Shown one piece after another: positions 8,512 through 17,629 of a stretch of 64,000 bases of DNA. How positions within the stretch are numbered: position 1 is the stretch's first letter; the number at the start of each line of letters is the position of its first letter. The notes beneath the pieces are model-generated. The model was not told the origin of the DNA, ran no database searches, and was given only the letters and a program-made list of their open reading frames with translations. Origin of the DNA: Asticcacaulis sp. (GTDB taxonomy: Bacteria; Pseudomonadota; Alphaproteobacteria; Caulobacterales; Caulobacteraceae); assembly GCA_024707255.1 (NCBI GenBank), contig JANQAC010000001.1, positions 62,001 to 126,000 on the forward strand, read 5' to 3'. The position numbers and the translations under genes are program-made.

Positions 8512-9456
8512 ATGACACGGAAGACGGAACACACAGCGCTCTCGACCACCATCGACCACCTTCTGCATCAGGAAATCAATCTCCTGATGGCGCCAGACGC
8601 TGAACCCGGTGAAACCTCGACCGTGCATACGGTAAGAGCAGGCACCAAGAAGATCCGCGCCTGTCTGCGCCTGGTCCGGGGATCACTCGACCGCCTTACG
8701 TTCGACAAGGCCAATACCCTCTTCAGGGATAGTGCGAAAAGCCTGCGCGCCTTCCGCGATAACGAAGTCATATCCGAAGTCCTTGCCTATCTGAATGAAA
8801 TCGGGGCGACCGAGTTCGACGTCGGTGAAATGGACGGTTTGCGCGAAATCCTGACGACTTCCCCGCTCCCCACCGGTTGTGACGATGCCCTGGCAACGGT
8901 GCGCAACAATACTCAGGCGAGACGGACGGCCCTTCACCTGGACGCGCTGAAAATCAAAAAGTCCGACCTCACCAAAGCCATGCGGCGCACCTACAGGCGC
9001 AACCGCAACGCCTTCGCCAATGTGGTGCGAGACCCGTCAGGCATCAATCTGCACGAATGGCGCAAACAAATAAAGGTGCTGGAATATCAGTTACATGACC
9101 TGAACACGATCTGGCCGAAGCCGATGGACGGCACCGAGGATGATGCCCGGCACCTGGCCCAGATACTGGGCCATATTCAGGATCTTACCCTCCTCCGGAA
9201 ACGGCTGAAGCAGATCCGGCCGGTCCCTGAGGGCAGCCCGGCGGACCGTCTGCTCACCGCAGCCAGACGTCAGCGCCGCAAGCTGCGCAATGAGGCCCTC
9301 CGGCTGGGACACGCGCTTTATGCCCGGTCGGCGGATGACTTCGCCATGGATGTGAACCGCCACTGGAAAGCCTGGCGCCAGATGCCGCCTGAGCAACCGG
9401 TTGTCCCGGCAGGCCGGGGCCGGACGCCCAAGACACCGGCGGCTCATCTGCACTGA
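8512..9456 (+). CDS. CHAD domain protein
   Basis: 314 aa, cytoplasmic. CHAD (conserved histidine alpha-helical) domains bind inorganic polyphosphate through basic helices. Two repeat halves are visible: residues about 35-85 with VHTVRAGTKKIRACLRLVRG and LRAFRDNEV, and about 165-240 with LHEWRKQIKVLEYQLHDLN and LAQILGHIQDLTLLRKRL. The N-terminal CYTH triphosphatase domain that often accompanies CHAD is absent. Divergent from the phosphoribosyltransferase operon across 133 bp, which must hold both promoters. The Arg/Lys-rich C-terminus ends without a further domain. Confidence 0.85.
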   Translation: MTRKTEHTALSTTIDHLLHQEINLLMAPDAEPGETSTVHTVRAGTKKIRACLRLVRGSLDRLTFDKANTLFRDSAKSLRAFRDNEVISEVLAYLNEIGATEFDVGEMDGLREILTTSPLPTGCDDALATVRNNTQARRTALHLDALKIKKSDLTKAMRRTYRRNRNAFANVVRDPSGINLHEWRKQIKVLEYQLHDLNTIWPKPMDGTEDDARHLAQILGHIQDLTLLRKRLKQIRPVPEGSPADRLLTAARRQRRKLRNEALRLGHALYARSADDFAMDVNRHWKAWRQMPPEQPVVPAGRGRTPKTPAAHLH

Positions 9457-9659
9457 CCCGCGCGCTTGGTTCGATAAAGTGTCCAGATACCGCATTAAAT
9501 AATCAATATCCGCACAAATCATCCGCTATAATTGCCGGCAGTATAAATATTTCCCGGCAGAAACCGATTAATAAGCATTCCGTGTAATCATCATACATAC
9601 CTCCGGCGACAGGGAGGACATAAAAATATAAATGGTCGCCCAAAGTATGAGAGTGCAGT

Positions 9660-11615
9660 TTGCATAAGCGTTACAACAGTACACCAGGCGTTAAGCTTGC
9701 CAATGACACCGCCCCCACGCTTGTGGCGCATAATCTGCTGGAAGACGCCCCGCTCGCTTCGGTGTCTGCCCGCCAGACACCCCGCCGTAGCTGGCTCCAT
9801 TACAGCAATCTCAAGGTCGAGGCGGCGATATTCCTGCTGATTGCCCTGACCTTCGCCGCGGTCCTTGGCCAGAAGGCCATAACCAGCCGGCACCTCGACC
9901 TCACATCACGGGTTGGTCAGTATTATCCCTTTGTCTATGGCGACAAGGATGATGGCGGCAATTCCACCATCGATCACGATACGACCAAACCGCTGACCTG
10001 GAGCTGTGATCTGCGCGAGGGCGCGACATTCGTCTATTGCGGCTACGGCCTGCAATTCGAAGCCCCCGGCAAGGGCAAGGGGATCGACTTTTCAAAGTAC
10101 AAGAATGTCACGATTCGGTTGACCTATCATGGCGTCGGTGATCATCTGCGCCTGTTGCTGCAAAGTACGGCGCCGGCGACGCTCGGCAGCAAGGTCAAGC
10201 CTGGCGAGACCATGCCCTTCGTCGCCGAGTTCCCCGTCACGCAAGGCGTAAACGAAATCCACCTGAACGCGGAGCAGTTCGCCGTCGAACAATGGTGGCT
10301 CACCAGTCACGGTGTCTCGGCGGACGAGGCCGGCATCGACATGGATGACATTGTGTCCCTCGCCTTTTCGTCGGGAAGCCAGACACCGCATGGACGCTTT
10401 GACGTAAAAGTCACTTCCCTGGAGTTCCACGGTGTCTCGCTGTCCACCGATCAGTGGTATCTCATCATTCTGGGCGTCTGGCTGGTCCTGACCGGCGGTT
10501 TTCTCGTCTTTCGCTTCCTGGGGGTGCGGCGGCTCTATGAAGCGCGCCAGCGCCAGCAGGCCGAGGAAAGCCGCGTTCTGGCCGAGGCCCGCGCGGCCGC
10601 CGAAGCCGCCAGTTCGGCCAAGTCGCAGTTTCTCGCCAATATGAGCCATGAATTGCGCACGCCGCTCAATGCGATCCTGGGCTATGCCCAGTTGCTGAAG
10701 ACTACCAAGGTAAGCGAGCGCGATCTGGCTGCCCTCCAGACGATCGAACACAGCGGCGAGCATCTTTTGACGATGATCACCGACATTCTGGATATCGCCA
10801 AGGTGGAGGCCGGCCGGCTTGAACTGTTGCCGGGCGTCTTCGATATCCGTCAGTGCGTCCTCAATGTGGCGCAGATGGTTCGTCTGCGGGCGGAAGAAAA
10901 GGGCCTGCTGTTTACGGTCAACATCGCCGACGACGTACCCCGCCTGGTGGTGGCGGACCAGAAGCGTATCCGTCAGGTGCTGATCAATCTGCTGGGCAAC
11001 GCCATCAAGTTCACGCCATCCGGCGAAGTTCGCCTTGAGGTTTCCTGCGTCGCCTCCGCGACGGACGACACCGGCCTGCGCTTCTGCGTTGCGGATACCG
11101 GTGTCGGCATCAACCCGGACCAGCTCCAGCGGATTTTCCAGCCCTTCGAGCAGGCCGGCAACGCCATCGACAAAAGCGGTGGCACCGGGCTTGGGCTCAG
11201 CATCACCTATCATATCGTCCAGATGATGGGCGGCGATATCCGCGTGGAAAGCGGGATCGGCAGCGGCAGCCGCTTCATTGTCGAGGCGCCGTTTGGCCAT
11301 GCCGATGAGGAAATGGCCAGGCTTGAGGCCCCGGATACCGTGGCTGACGTACCAGATGACAACAAACCTCCGCTGCCGGAGACCGAAGACGCCTCCCATC
11401 TGGTGGCCCCCTTCGGCCCGCAACTGGACCACCTGCTTTTCCTGGCCCGCGCGGGCAATCTGCGCGCCATCCGCAAGGCGGTGCCGGAAATCATCGCGGC
11501 CGGGCCTGAATATCGCGGCTTTGCGGAACGGCTCGATTCCCTGGCCGCCGCCTATCAGTCCCCGGCCGTTTTACGCCTGATCGAAGACGCCGCGAAAGAA
11601 AGAGATGCCGCATGA
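9660..11615 (+). CDS. Membrane hybrid-type sensor histidine kinase with carbohydrate-binding-like sensor
   Basis: 651 aa. One membrane helix at about 53-70, a periplasmic beta-rich region of about 190 residues, a second helix at about 264-285, a coiled linker, then HisKA with the H-box SQFLANMSHELRTPLNAILG, and an ATPase domain with N box (QVLINLLGNAIKFT), G1 (VADTGVGI), F (IFQPFEQ) and G2 (GGTGLGLSI). The periplasmic part resembles CBM11/CIA30-type jelly rolls by its pattern (ending in DIVSLAFSSGS), so a sugar or polymer ligand is plausible. A 100-residue C-terminal tail has no receiver domain. The start is a TTG at 9660 with a poor ribosome site and remains uncertain. Overlaps the next gene by ATGA. 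Confidence 0.85.
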   Translation: MHKRYNSTPGVKLANDTAPTLVAHNLLEDAPLASVSARQTPRRSWLHYSNLKVEAAIFLLIALTFAAVLGQKAITSRHLDLTSRVGQYYPFVYGDKDDGGNSTIDHDTTKPLTWSCDLREGATFVYCGYGLQFEAPGKGKGIDFSKYKNVTIRLTYHGVGDHLRLLLQSTAPATLGSKVKPGETMPFVAEFPVTQGVNEIHLNAEQFAVEQWWLTSHGVSADEAGIDMDDIVSLAFSSGSQTPHGRFDVKVTSLEFHGVSLSTDQWYLIILGVWLVLTGGFLVFRFLGVRRLYEARQRQQAEESRVLAEARAAAEAASSAKSQFLANMSHELRTPLNAILGYAQLLKTTKVSERDLAALQTIEHSGEHLLTMITDILDIAKVEAGRLELLPGVFDIRQCVLNVAQMVRLRAEEKGLLFTVNIADDVPRLVVADQKRIRQVLINLLGNAIKFTPSGEVRLEVSCVASATDDTGLRFCVADTGVGINPDQLQRIFQPFEQAGNAIDKSGGTGLGLSITYHIVQMMGGDIRVESGIGSGSRFIVEAPFGHADEEMARLEAPDTVADVPDDNKPPLPETEDASHLVAPFGPQLDHLLFLARAGNLRAIRKAVPEIIAAGPEYRGFAERLDSLAAAYQSPAVLRLIEDAAKERDAA

Positions 11616-13813
11616 CCCATTTGCTCACGCCCGGTCAGGACGCATCCCCCGCCCTGCCCCAGATCCTGGTCGTTGACGACACCCCGGCCAACCTGGGCCT
11701 GCTGGTCGATCACCTGGAAGCCCGTGGTTACGAGGTTCTCGTGGCCCTGGGCGGCCAGGAAGCGCTCGACCGGCTGCGCTATGCCCAGCCTGATCTTATC
11801 CTGCTCGATGTCATGATGCCGGGCATGGATGGTTTCGAGACCTGCCGCAGGCTGAAGGCCGACGCGCAGACCCGCGACATACCGGTCATTTTCATGACCG
11901 CCCTGACCGATGTCGACAGCAAGGTATCGGCCTTTGCGGCCGGCGGCGTTGACTATGTCACCAAGCCGTTCCAGATCGAGGAACTGATCGCCCGCGTCCG
12001 GACGCATATCGCCCTTCGCAAGGCGCGCGTCGAGCTTCTGGAACAGAAGATGTCGCTCCAGGCTGAGGTTGAGGCGCGCCACCTTGTGGAAGCCTCCCTG
12101 CGCGACTCAGAACTGCGGCACCGCCGCCTCTTTGAAACTGCCGGCGACGGCATACTGGTCATCGATTGCGATGCCCGCACCGTCCACGATCTCAACGCGC
12201 AATGCGCCCATATCCTGCCCATGCCGCTTGACGAGGTGCGCGGCCGCTATCTCGACGACCTGCCCATTTTCGCGGCCGTCGGCGATGCCCGCACGATCGT
12301 CGACACGCTGCGGCAGAGCGGTGAAATGAAATGGGCCGAATGGACCTGGGAGCGCCCGGACGGGACGACAGTCAGTGTCGAGGTGCTCTGCACCACCTAT
12401 CGCGTCGGCCACAGGTTACTGGCCCAATGCACCCTGCGCGACGTCAAGGCGCGAAAAGAGGCAGAAGCGCGTATCCGCTACCTCGCCATGCATGACGCCC
12501 TGACAGGCCTGCCCAACCGCACCCTCCTGATGGATCGCCTCAGCCATGGCATTGCGCGGGCGCGCCGCGACCACACGCAGGTCGGTTTGCTGCTGCTCGA
12601 TCTCGATCATTTCAAACACATCAATGACAGCCTGGGGCATTTCGTCGGTGACGCCCTGCTTGAAGAGGTGTCGAAGCGGCTGCGCAGTGTCCTGCGCGAC
12701 AGCGATACCCCGGCGCGTCTGGGCGGAGATGAATTTGTTATCGCGGCCGAAGACCTGTCCGGCAGCGCCGATGCCGAGATCCTGGCGCAGCGCATCCAGG
12801 CGGCCCTGGAGCCGGACTTCCATTTCGGCAGCCACACGCTTCGTATCGGCACCAGTATCGGCATCAGCATGTACCCCGCCGACGGTGACAGCCCCTCCGC
12901 CCTCCTCCAGGCCGCAGATACCGCCATGTACCAGGCCAAGAAGAACGGCCGCGGCACCTACCGCCTGTTCACCAGCGACCTGACCATGGCGGCCGAACGC
13001 TGGCATACCTTGTCGAATGATCTTTACGGCGCCTGCGAACGGGGCGAATTCGCCCTTTATTACCAGCCGCAGGTATCGGTCAGCGATTCCACCATAACGG
13101 GCCTGGAGGCGCTTCTGCGCTGGCATCACCCGACCGAGGGGCTTATCCAGCCAGCCCTGTTCATCCCCTTGCTGGAAGAACACGGGCGCATGGTCGAGGT
13201 CGGCCGCTGGGTGCTGCGTACCGCCTGCCTGCAGAACGCCGCCTGGCAGGCCCAAGGCCTGCCAAAGGTCCGGGTTGCGGTCAACCTGTCCGCCCAGCAG
13301 TTCTATCGCGGGGATATCGTCCGGGCGGTCCGCGACGCGCTGGATGAATCGGGCCTGGCCCCGGAATGGCTTGAACTCGAACTGACCGAAAGCCTGACGC
13401 TCGATGATACCGAAGTGACCGTCAGGGTCATGGAAGAACTGAAGGCCATGGGCGTCAATCTGTCGCTGGATGATTTCGGCACAGGCTGGTCGTCCCCGGG
13501 GTATCTGCGGCGCTTTCCGCTCGACCGGATCAAGATAGACCGCTCTTTCGTGCGCGACATCGTGAACGACCACAGCACGGCCGCCATCGTCCACAGCATC
13601 CTTGGGCTGGCGCGTGACCTTAATCTCGATTGCGTGGCCGAGGGCGTGGAAACGACCGATCAGCTCGAACACCTGCGCCGTGCCCACTGCGCGGAAATTC
13701 AGGGCTATCTGTTCAGCCGCCCTGTAGAAGTCGCCCAGGTCGAGGATCTTTTGCGCCAGATGCAGGCGGATGGCGACGCCACCCTGCCACAGAAAAAATC
13801 TGGCACCCGCTGA
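11612..13813 (+). CDS. REC-PAS-GGDEF-EAL response regulator
   Basis: 733 aa. REC domain at about 17-130 with Asp21/Asp22, phosphoacceptor Asp66 in LILLDVMMPG and Lys in YVTKPF; a PAS region at about 165-275; GGDEF at about 285-440 with an intact RLGGDEF and an upstream RDSD that fits the inhibitory RxxD site; EAL at about 465-715 with EALLRW, LELTESL, LDDFGTGWSS and AEGVET. Both catalytic domains keep their key residues, so it may make and/or degrade cyclic-di-GMP; which dominates is not predictable. Coupled by a four-base overlap to the sensor kinase, its probable phosphodonor. Confidence 0.92.
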   Translation: MTHLLTPGQDASPALPQILVVDDTPANLGLLVDHLEARGYEVLVALGGQEALDRLRYAQPDLILLDVMMPGMDGFETCRRLKADAQTRDIPVIFMTALTDVDSKVSAFAAGGVDYVTKPFQIEELIARVRTHIALRKARVELLEQKMSLQAEVEARHLVEASLRDSELRHRRLFETAGDGILVIDCDARTVHDLNAQCAHILPMPLDEVRGRYLDDLPIFAAVGDARTIVDTLRQSGEMKWAEWTWERPDGTTVSVEVLCTTYRVGHRLLAQCTLRDVKARKEAEARIRYLAMHDALTGLPNRTLLMDRLSHGIARARRDHTQVGLLLLDLDHFKHINDSLGHFVGDALLEEVSKRLRSVLRDSDTPARLGGDEFVIAAEDLSGSADAEILAQRIQAALEPDFHFGSHTLRIGTSIGISMYPADGDSPSALLQAADTAMYQAKKNGRGTYRLFTSDLTMAAERWHTLSNDLYGACERGEFALYYQPQVSVSDSTITGLEALLRWHHPTEGLIQPALFIPLLEEHGRMVEVGRWVLRTACLQNAAWQAQGLPKVRVAVNLSAQQFYRGDIVRAVRDALDESGLAPEWLELELTESLTLDDTEVTVRVMEELKAMGVNLSLDDFGTGWSSPGYLRRFPLDRIKIDRSFVRDIVNDHSTAAIVHSILGLARDLNLDCVAEGVETTDQLEHLRRAHCAEIQGYLFSRPVEVAQVEDLLRQMQADGDATLPQKKSGTR

Positions 13814-14165
13814 CGGCAGCCCCATATCCCGCAGTCCCCCGGATCGCCGGTTGCCAAATGGCGCCAGTGCTCAAGATGACGCGTTCAGGCAGGCTCGCGC
13901 GCCTGCTCCGGTCAGCCATGACTTAAATTGGTGTTATCCGCCATAAAGATACGATTTAAAACAGCACCTTAGAGACAAACAGCGACATTCATTTTCACAT
14001 TCGATAATGTTTTTATAGACAAATCAGCTCAATTTCTATTATTTGATATGACAACATGCAAATTGGTAAGCATTAATGTGCGCCAAAACGCATCTCAGAT
14101 GCGCCTTTCCGCCTCGGCCTAACCCCGCCAGACACAACACGCTGAAATCGTTCTAAAACACTGTG
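13814..14165. other. Intergenic region with the probable promoter of the sugar-kinase operon
   Basis: No gene seen in 352 bp. From 13921 the sequence turns AT-rich. GATATGACAA at 14045-14054 is the reverse complement of TTGTCATATC found at 42622-42631 before the TonB receptor, and ATGACATAT overlaps the start codon region at 14166; both resemble half sites of the GTCATGAC palindrome and could bind the GntR regulators encoded downstream. Confidence 0.45.
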
Positions 14166-15080
14166 ATGACATATATATTTCGTCCGAATTATTACATTGG
14201 AATCGATGGTGGCGGAACGCGATGCCGGGCCAGGCTTCAGGACGACCACGGCCGCACCCTGGGCGAGGGTGAAAGCGGGCCGGCCAATATCCGCCTGGGC
14301 CTCGATGTGGCCTGGGGAAACATCATGGCCGCCATTGACGCTGCCCTGACTGCCGCCGGCCTGACCCGCGACATCCTGCCCCGGACCTCCCTTGGTCTCG
14401 GACTGGCCGGCATAGTGACACCGGCGGATTGCGTGCGCACTAAGGAGGCAGCGCCGGTCGAGTTCGGCCAGATCTGCGCCGCGGCGGATTGTCATGTGGC
14501 CTGCCTTGGCGCCTTTGCCGGCGAAGATGGCGCCATTCAGATCGCCGGGACAGGCAGTTCGGGTTATGCCATAGTGAATGGCCGGGGCTATCCGGTCGGG
14601 GGCTGGGGTTTTCTGTTGAGCGAAAAGGGATCCGCGGCGGCGCTTGGCCGTGACGCCATTCGGGCCGCCCTCGAAGCGAATGACGGCCTGGCCCAGCGCA
14701 CGCCCTTCACCGAGGCCATGATCGCCCGTTTCGGCGCTACTTCAGACATCATTGACTGGTCGGAACGCGCGCGCCCTGCTGACTATGGTGCGCTCTCGCC
14801 CTTCGTATTTGACTATGCCCGGCAGGCGGACGCGGTGGCCACACGGCTGGTGCGCCAGTTGGCCGCTGACATCGACCATTATATCGCCCATCTTGTCGCT
14901 GTCGGTGCGCCCCGGATCTGCCTGGTCGGCGGGCTGGCGCCGCACATCTCGCCGTGGCTTTCCGACGCTACGCACGCACACCTCACCGACGCCCGCATGG
15001 ACGTGCTCGATGGCGCGATCCTGATGGCGCGCCAAGGGGACGGCGCCTCGATCACCCTGCGGGCAGGTGGTGCGGCATGA
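14166..15080 (+). CDS. N-acetylglucosamine/glucosamine kinase, BadF/BcrA ATPase family
   Basis: About 304 aa. Phosphorylates an amino sugar, most likely GlcNAc, in the cytoplasm. Phosphate-1 motif YYIGIDGGGTRCRARLQD near residue 10, GPANIRLG, the catalytic GEDGAIQIAGTGSSGYAI, the sugar-binding VGGWGFLLSEKGS and the C-terminal CLVGGLAPHI are typical of NagK-like BadF-family kinases. ATG 14166 is chosen over an overlapping GTG at 14163; there is no clear ribosome site. First gene of a + strand cluster with the CutC-like gene and two GntR regulators. In an N-glycan locus, a GlcNAc kinase would take the final monosaccharide product into amino-sugar catabolism; NagA and NagB are not in the window. 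Confidence 0.82.
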   Translation: MTYIFRPNYYIGIDGGGTRCRARLQDDHGRTLGEGESGPANIRLGLDVAWGNIMAAIDAALTAAGLTRDILPRTSLGLGLAGIVTPADCVRTKEAAPVEFGQICAAADCHVACLGAFAGEDGAIQIAGTGSSGYAIVNGRGYPVGGWGFLLSEKGSAAALGRDAIRAALEANDGLAQRTPFTEAMIARFGATSDIIDWSERARPADYGALSPFVFDYARQADAVATRLVRQLAADIDHYIAHLVAVGAPRICLVGGLAPHISPWLSDATHAHLTDARMDVLDGAILMARQGDGASITLRAGGAA

Positions 15081-15847
15081 CCGGCCCTGTTCTGCTCGAA
15101 ATATGCGTGGATACGGCCGATGGGCTGGACATCGCCGCGACCTGTGGCGCCGACCGCATCGAGCTGTGCGCCAGCTTAGGGATAGGCGGCCTGACCCCGA
15201 GTCTCGGCATGATGCGTCTGGCGGCCGAACTTGATTGCCCGACACGGGTCATGATCCGCCCGCGCCAGGGCGATTTCACCTACAGCGCCGCCGAACTGGC
15301 CATGATGCGCCACGATATCGATGCCGTGGCCGATATCGGTCTGGAAGGTGTGGTGCTGGGCGCCAATCTGGAAAACGGCGAACTGGACGCCGCCGCCCTG
15401 GCGGAACTGACGGCCTATGCGAAGGCCGCCGGCCTTAAGGTGACCCTGCATCGCAGCTTCGACCTGGTGCCTGACCCGCTGGCCGCGCTGGCGCTCGCGC
15501 GTTCGCTCGGCATCAATTCAATCCTGACCTCCGGCTGCGCGATGTCCGCCATAGAAGGCACCGAGGTCATCGCCCGGCTGGTTCAGGCCGTCCGCAGCGA
15601 ACCCGGCAATCCGATCGAGATCATGGCCGGTGTCGGAGTCAGCTACCGCACGGTCGGCGAAATCCTGCGGCGGACCGGTGTGCCAGCGGTTCATGGCTCG
15701 TGCAGTCTCGTCGACACGCAGGCGACGGGGGATACCGTCCGCTTTGGCTTCGCCGTACAAGGCCATCGTCGCACGGATGTCACACTGGTCACGCAATTAC
15801 GCCAGGCCCTGTCGCAGGACGCCGATAACACGGTCGGGGCAAGGTAA
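15077..15847 (+). CDS. cutC: CutC family protein
   Basis: 256 aa TIM-barrel protein (PF03932). LLEICVDTADGLDIAATCGADRIELCASLGIGGLTPSLGMM, split over the first 45 residues, together with MIRPRQGDFTYS, VLGAN and TLHRSFDLV, is the family hallmark. It was named for copper homeostasis in E. coli, but the copper role is disputed and in Bacteroidetes and Proteobacteria it sits beside hexosamine and glycan genes, as here. A role in sugar metabolism is therefore more likely, though the reaction is unknown. Start fixed by the ATGA overlap with the kinase stop. Confidence 0.85.
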   Translation: MTGPVLLEICVDTADGLDIAATCGADRIELCASLGIGGLTPSLGMMRLAAELDCPTRVMIRPRQGDFTYSAAELAMMRHDIDAVADIGLEGVVLGANLENGELDAAALAELTAYAKAAGLKVTLHRSFDLVPDPLAALALARSLGINSILTSGCAMSAIEGTEVIARLVQAVRSEPGNPIEIMAGVGVSYRTVGEILRRTGVPAVHGSCSLVDTQATGDTVRFGFAVQGHRRTDVTLVTQLRQALSQDADNTVGAR

Positions 15848-15871
15848 GCCGGTTTCCGAGGAGCTGATAAG

Positions 15872-16621
15872 ATGTCGTTTTTCTCTGTCATACCTGCGCT
15901 CACCGCGCATCACGGCCCGCTTTACATCCAGCTTGAACGCATCCTGCGCGACGCCATCATGGATGGCTCCCTGAGCCAGAGCGAGCCCCTGCCGACCGAG
16001 CGTGAACTGGCGGAGCGCTACGACATTTCGCGCATTACGGTGCGCAAGGCGCTCAATGACCTCCAGCGCGAGGGCCTGCTGATCCGCCGCCGCGGGGCCG
16101 GCACCTTCGTGGCACCGCGCGAAGAACGCCATTTTTCCGGCCTGCCTGCCTTCAGCGAGGACATGCTGTCCGGTGGCCGCACCACCCGCAGCACCTGGAT
16201 CGGGCGCGAAACCGATGTGGTCACGGCCGATGAATCCATGCAACTGGGCCTGGCGCCGGGCGCGCGCGTTCATCGCCTGAAACGCCTGCGCTATGCCGAT
16301 GACATGCCGGTCGCCATCGAGATGTCCGCCATCCCGATCTATTGCCTGCTGGGCGATCTCACCGATGATGAAACTCTTTATACCGCGCTTCAAAAAGCCG
16401 GCAATCCGGTGGTGCGCGCCCTGCAGCGCCTGCGCGCCGTGGCGCTGGAGCCGGCGGAGGCCGAAAGCCTGGGGGTCGAGGCCGGCGCGCCGGGTCTTTA
16501 TGTCGAACGGCGCGGCTTCCTGGGCGATGGTCGCACCGGCGAACTGACCCGCGCCTGGTATCGCGGCGATGTGTCGGACCTGGTGGCGGAAGTGGTGGTC
16601 CCGCAGCTTTTGCCGGCCTGA
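15872..16621 (+). CDS. GntR/HutC family regulator with UTRA domain (first copy)
   Basis: 249 aa. N-terminal winged helix at about 15-80 with PLPTERELAERYDISRITVR and IRRRGAGTFVA; UTRA effector domain from about 95 to the end, including SGGRTTRSTWIG, RLKRLRYADDMPVAIE and the closing ERRGFLGDGRTGELTRAWYRGD, which is typical of UTRA domains that bind phosphorylated sugars (NagR/DasR type). GAGGAG lies ten bases before the ATG. It follows cutC by 24 bp, so it is probably in the kinase operon. The natural candidate effector is GlcNAc-6-phosphate or GlcN-6-phosphate, by inference from neighbours. Confidence 0.88.
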   Translation: MSFFSVIPALTAHHGPLYIQLERILRDAIMDGSLSQSEPLPTERELAERYDISRITVRKALNDLQREGLLIRRRGAGTFVAPREERHFSGLPAFSEDMLSGGRTTRSTWIGRETDVVTADESMQLGLAPGARVHRLKRLRYADDMPVAIEMSAIPIYCLLGDLTDDETLYTALQKAGNPVVRALQRLRAVALEPAEAESLGVEAGAPGLYVERRGFLGDGRTGELTRAWYRGDVSDLVAEVVVPQLLPA

Positions 16622-16704
16622 TTTTGCTTTACTATGCCGTTATCGCGCGCGTCAGGATTGAATTGACGCAACAATACCAATACCATATATAAAAAATGGC
16701 AATT

Positions 16705-16723
16705 ACAAGCTTGTCATTACAAG
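16705..16723. promoter_or_regulatory. Candidate GntR operator upstream of the second regulator
   Basis: CTTGTCATTACAAG (16710-16723) is an interrupted palindrome differing by one base from TTGTCATGACAA at 17561 in its core; it overlaps a second palindrome, ACAAGCTTGT (16705-16714). It lies 26 bp before the ATG at 16749, fitting autoregulation. Confidence 0.5.
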
Positions 16724-16748
16724 TACATGGAAGCGCAATATCGGGGGA

Positions 16749-17489
16749 ATGACGGACAGTATGGCTTCAGGAAACCAGGCCACGGCGAAATCGGAAAGCC
16801 TTTATCTGCAACTGCAGAATGCTCTGAGAGAGTCGATAACCAGCCGCCGGCTGTCGCCCAACGACGCCATCCCGACGGAGCGCGAACTGGCCGAGGAATT
16901 CAATGTGTCCCGCATCACCGTGCGCAAGGCGGTGGATGGCCTGGTCTACGAGGGCCTGCTGACGCGACGTCAGGGCGCCGGCACCTTTGTGGCTACCCGT
17001 GTCGAAAAAAGCTACTCCAAGATGACCTCCTTCACGGAGGACATGATCTCGCGCGGACGCACCCCCAGCAGCAAGTGGCTCTCCAAAACCTCCGGCACGG
17101 TCAATCCGGAAGAGGCACTTTCCCTGGGCCTGTCTCCCGGCACCCTGGTCTATCGCTTCAACCGGATGCGCTTCGCTGACGGATCTTCCATGGGACTGGA
17201 TTACGCCACCGTGCCGGCGGACTGCCTGCCCTCGCTCGATTCCGTCGAGGACTCCCTTTACGCGGCCCTTGAAGCTTACGGCACGCGTCCGATCCGTGCT
17301 CTGCAACGCCTGCGCGCCGTCGCCTTCAATGCCGAGCAGGCAAAACTCCTGGACATCCCGACCGGCGCCCCCGGCCTGCTGATCGAACGGCGCGGGTTCC
17401 TGGCTGATGGCCGCCCCGCCGAATTTACGCAGTCCTATTATCGCGGCGACGCCTACGACCTGATGTCGGAACTCAGTCATAATCCCTGA
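16749..17489 (+). CDS. GntR/HutC family regulator with UTRA domain (second copy)
   Basis: 246 aa, clearly paralogous to the gene just before it: IPTERELAEEFNVSRITVR and TRRQGAGTFVATR in the winged helix, RFNRMRFADGSSMGLDYA and LIERRGFLADGRPAEFTQS in UTRA. The intergenic gap of 127 bp with its own operator-like palindrome suggests separate transcription. An alternative ATG lies at 16761. Two adjacent UTRA regulators could split control: one for the GlcNAc kinase genes and one for the hydrolase units, or sense two different effectors. Confidence 0.88.
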   Translation: MTDSMASGNQATAKSESLYLQLQNALRESITSRRLSPNDAIPTERELAEEFNVSRITVRKAVDGLVYEGLLTRRQGAGTFVATRVEKSYSKMTSFTEDMISRGRTPSSKWLSKTSGTVNPEEALSLGLSPGTLVYRFNRMRFADGSSMGLDYATVPADCLPSLDSVEDSLYAALEAYGTRPIRALQRLRAVAFNAEQAKLLDIPTGAPGLLIERRGFLADGRPAEFTQSYYRGDAYDLMSELSHNP

Positions 17490-17560
17490 TATTGCCGGTC
17501 CTGATATTTTTATCAGGAAAACGATTTTTACCATTGCCATTCAGACCTGCGGATATAGAG

Positions 17561-17572
17561 TTGTCATGACAA
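17561..17572. promoter_or_regulatory. Candidate GntR operator TTGTCATGACAA
   Basis: Perfect 12-bp palindrome 58 bp before the GH29 start and 72 bp after the second regulator gene. Its core GTCATGAC recurs at 42863-42870 and 45251-45258, also in intergenic DNA upstream of genes of this locus. Confidence 0.6.
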
Positions 17573-17629
17573 ATATCTGACGAAGGCGGACGGCGGCCCA
17601 CCTTCTGACGGCATACAGAAGGAAGCGGC

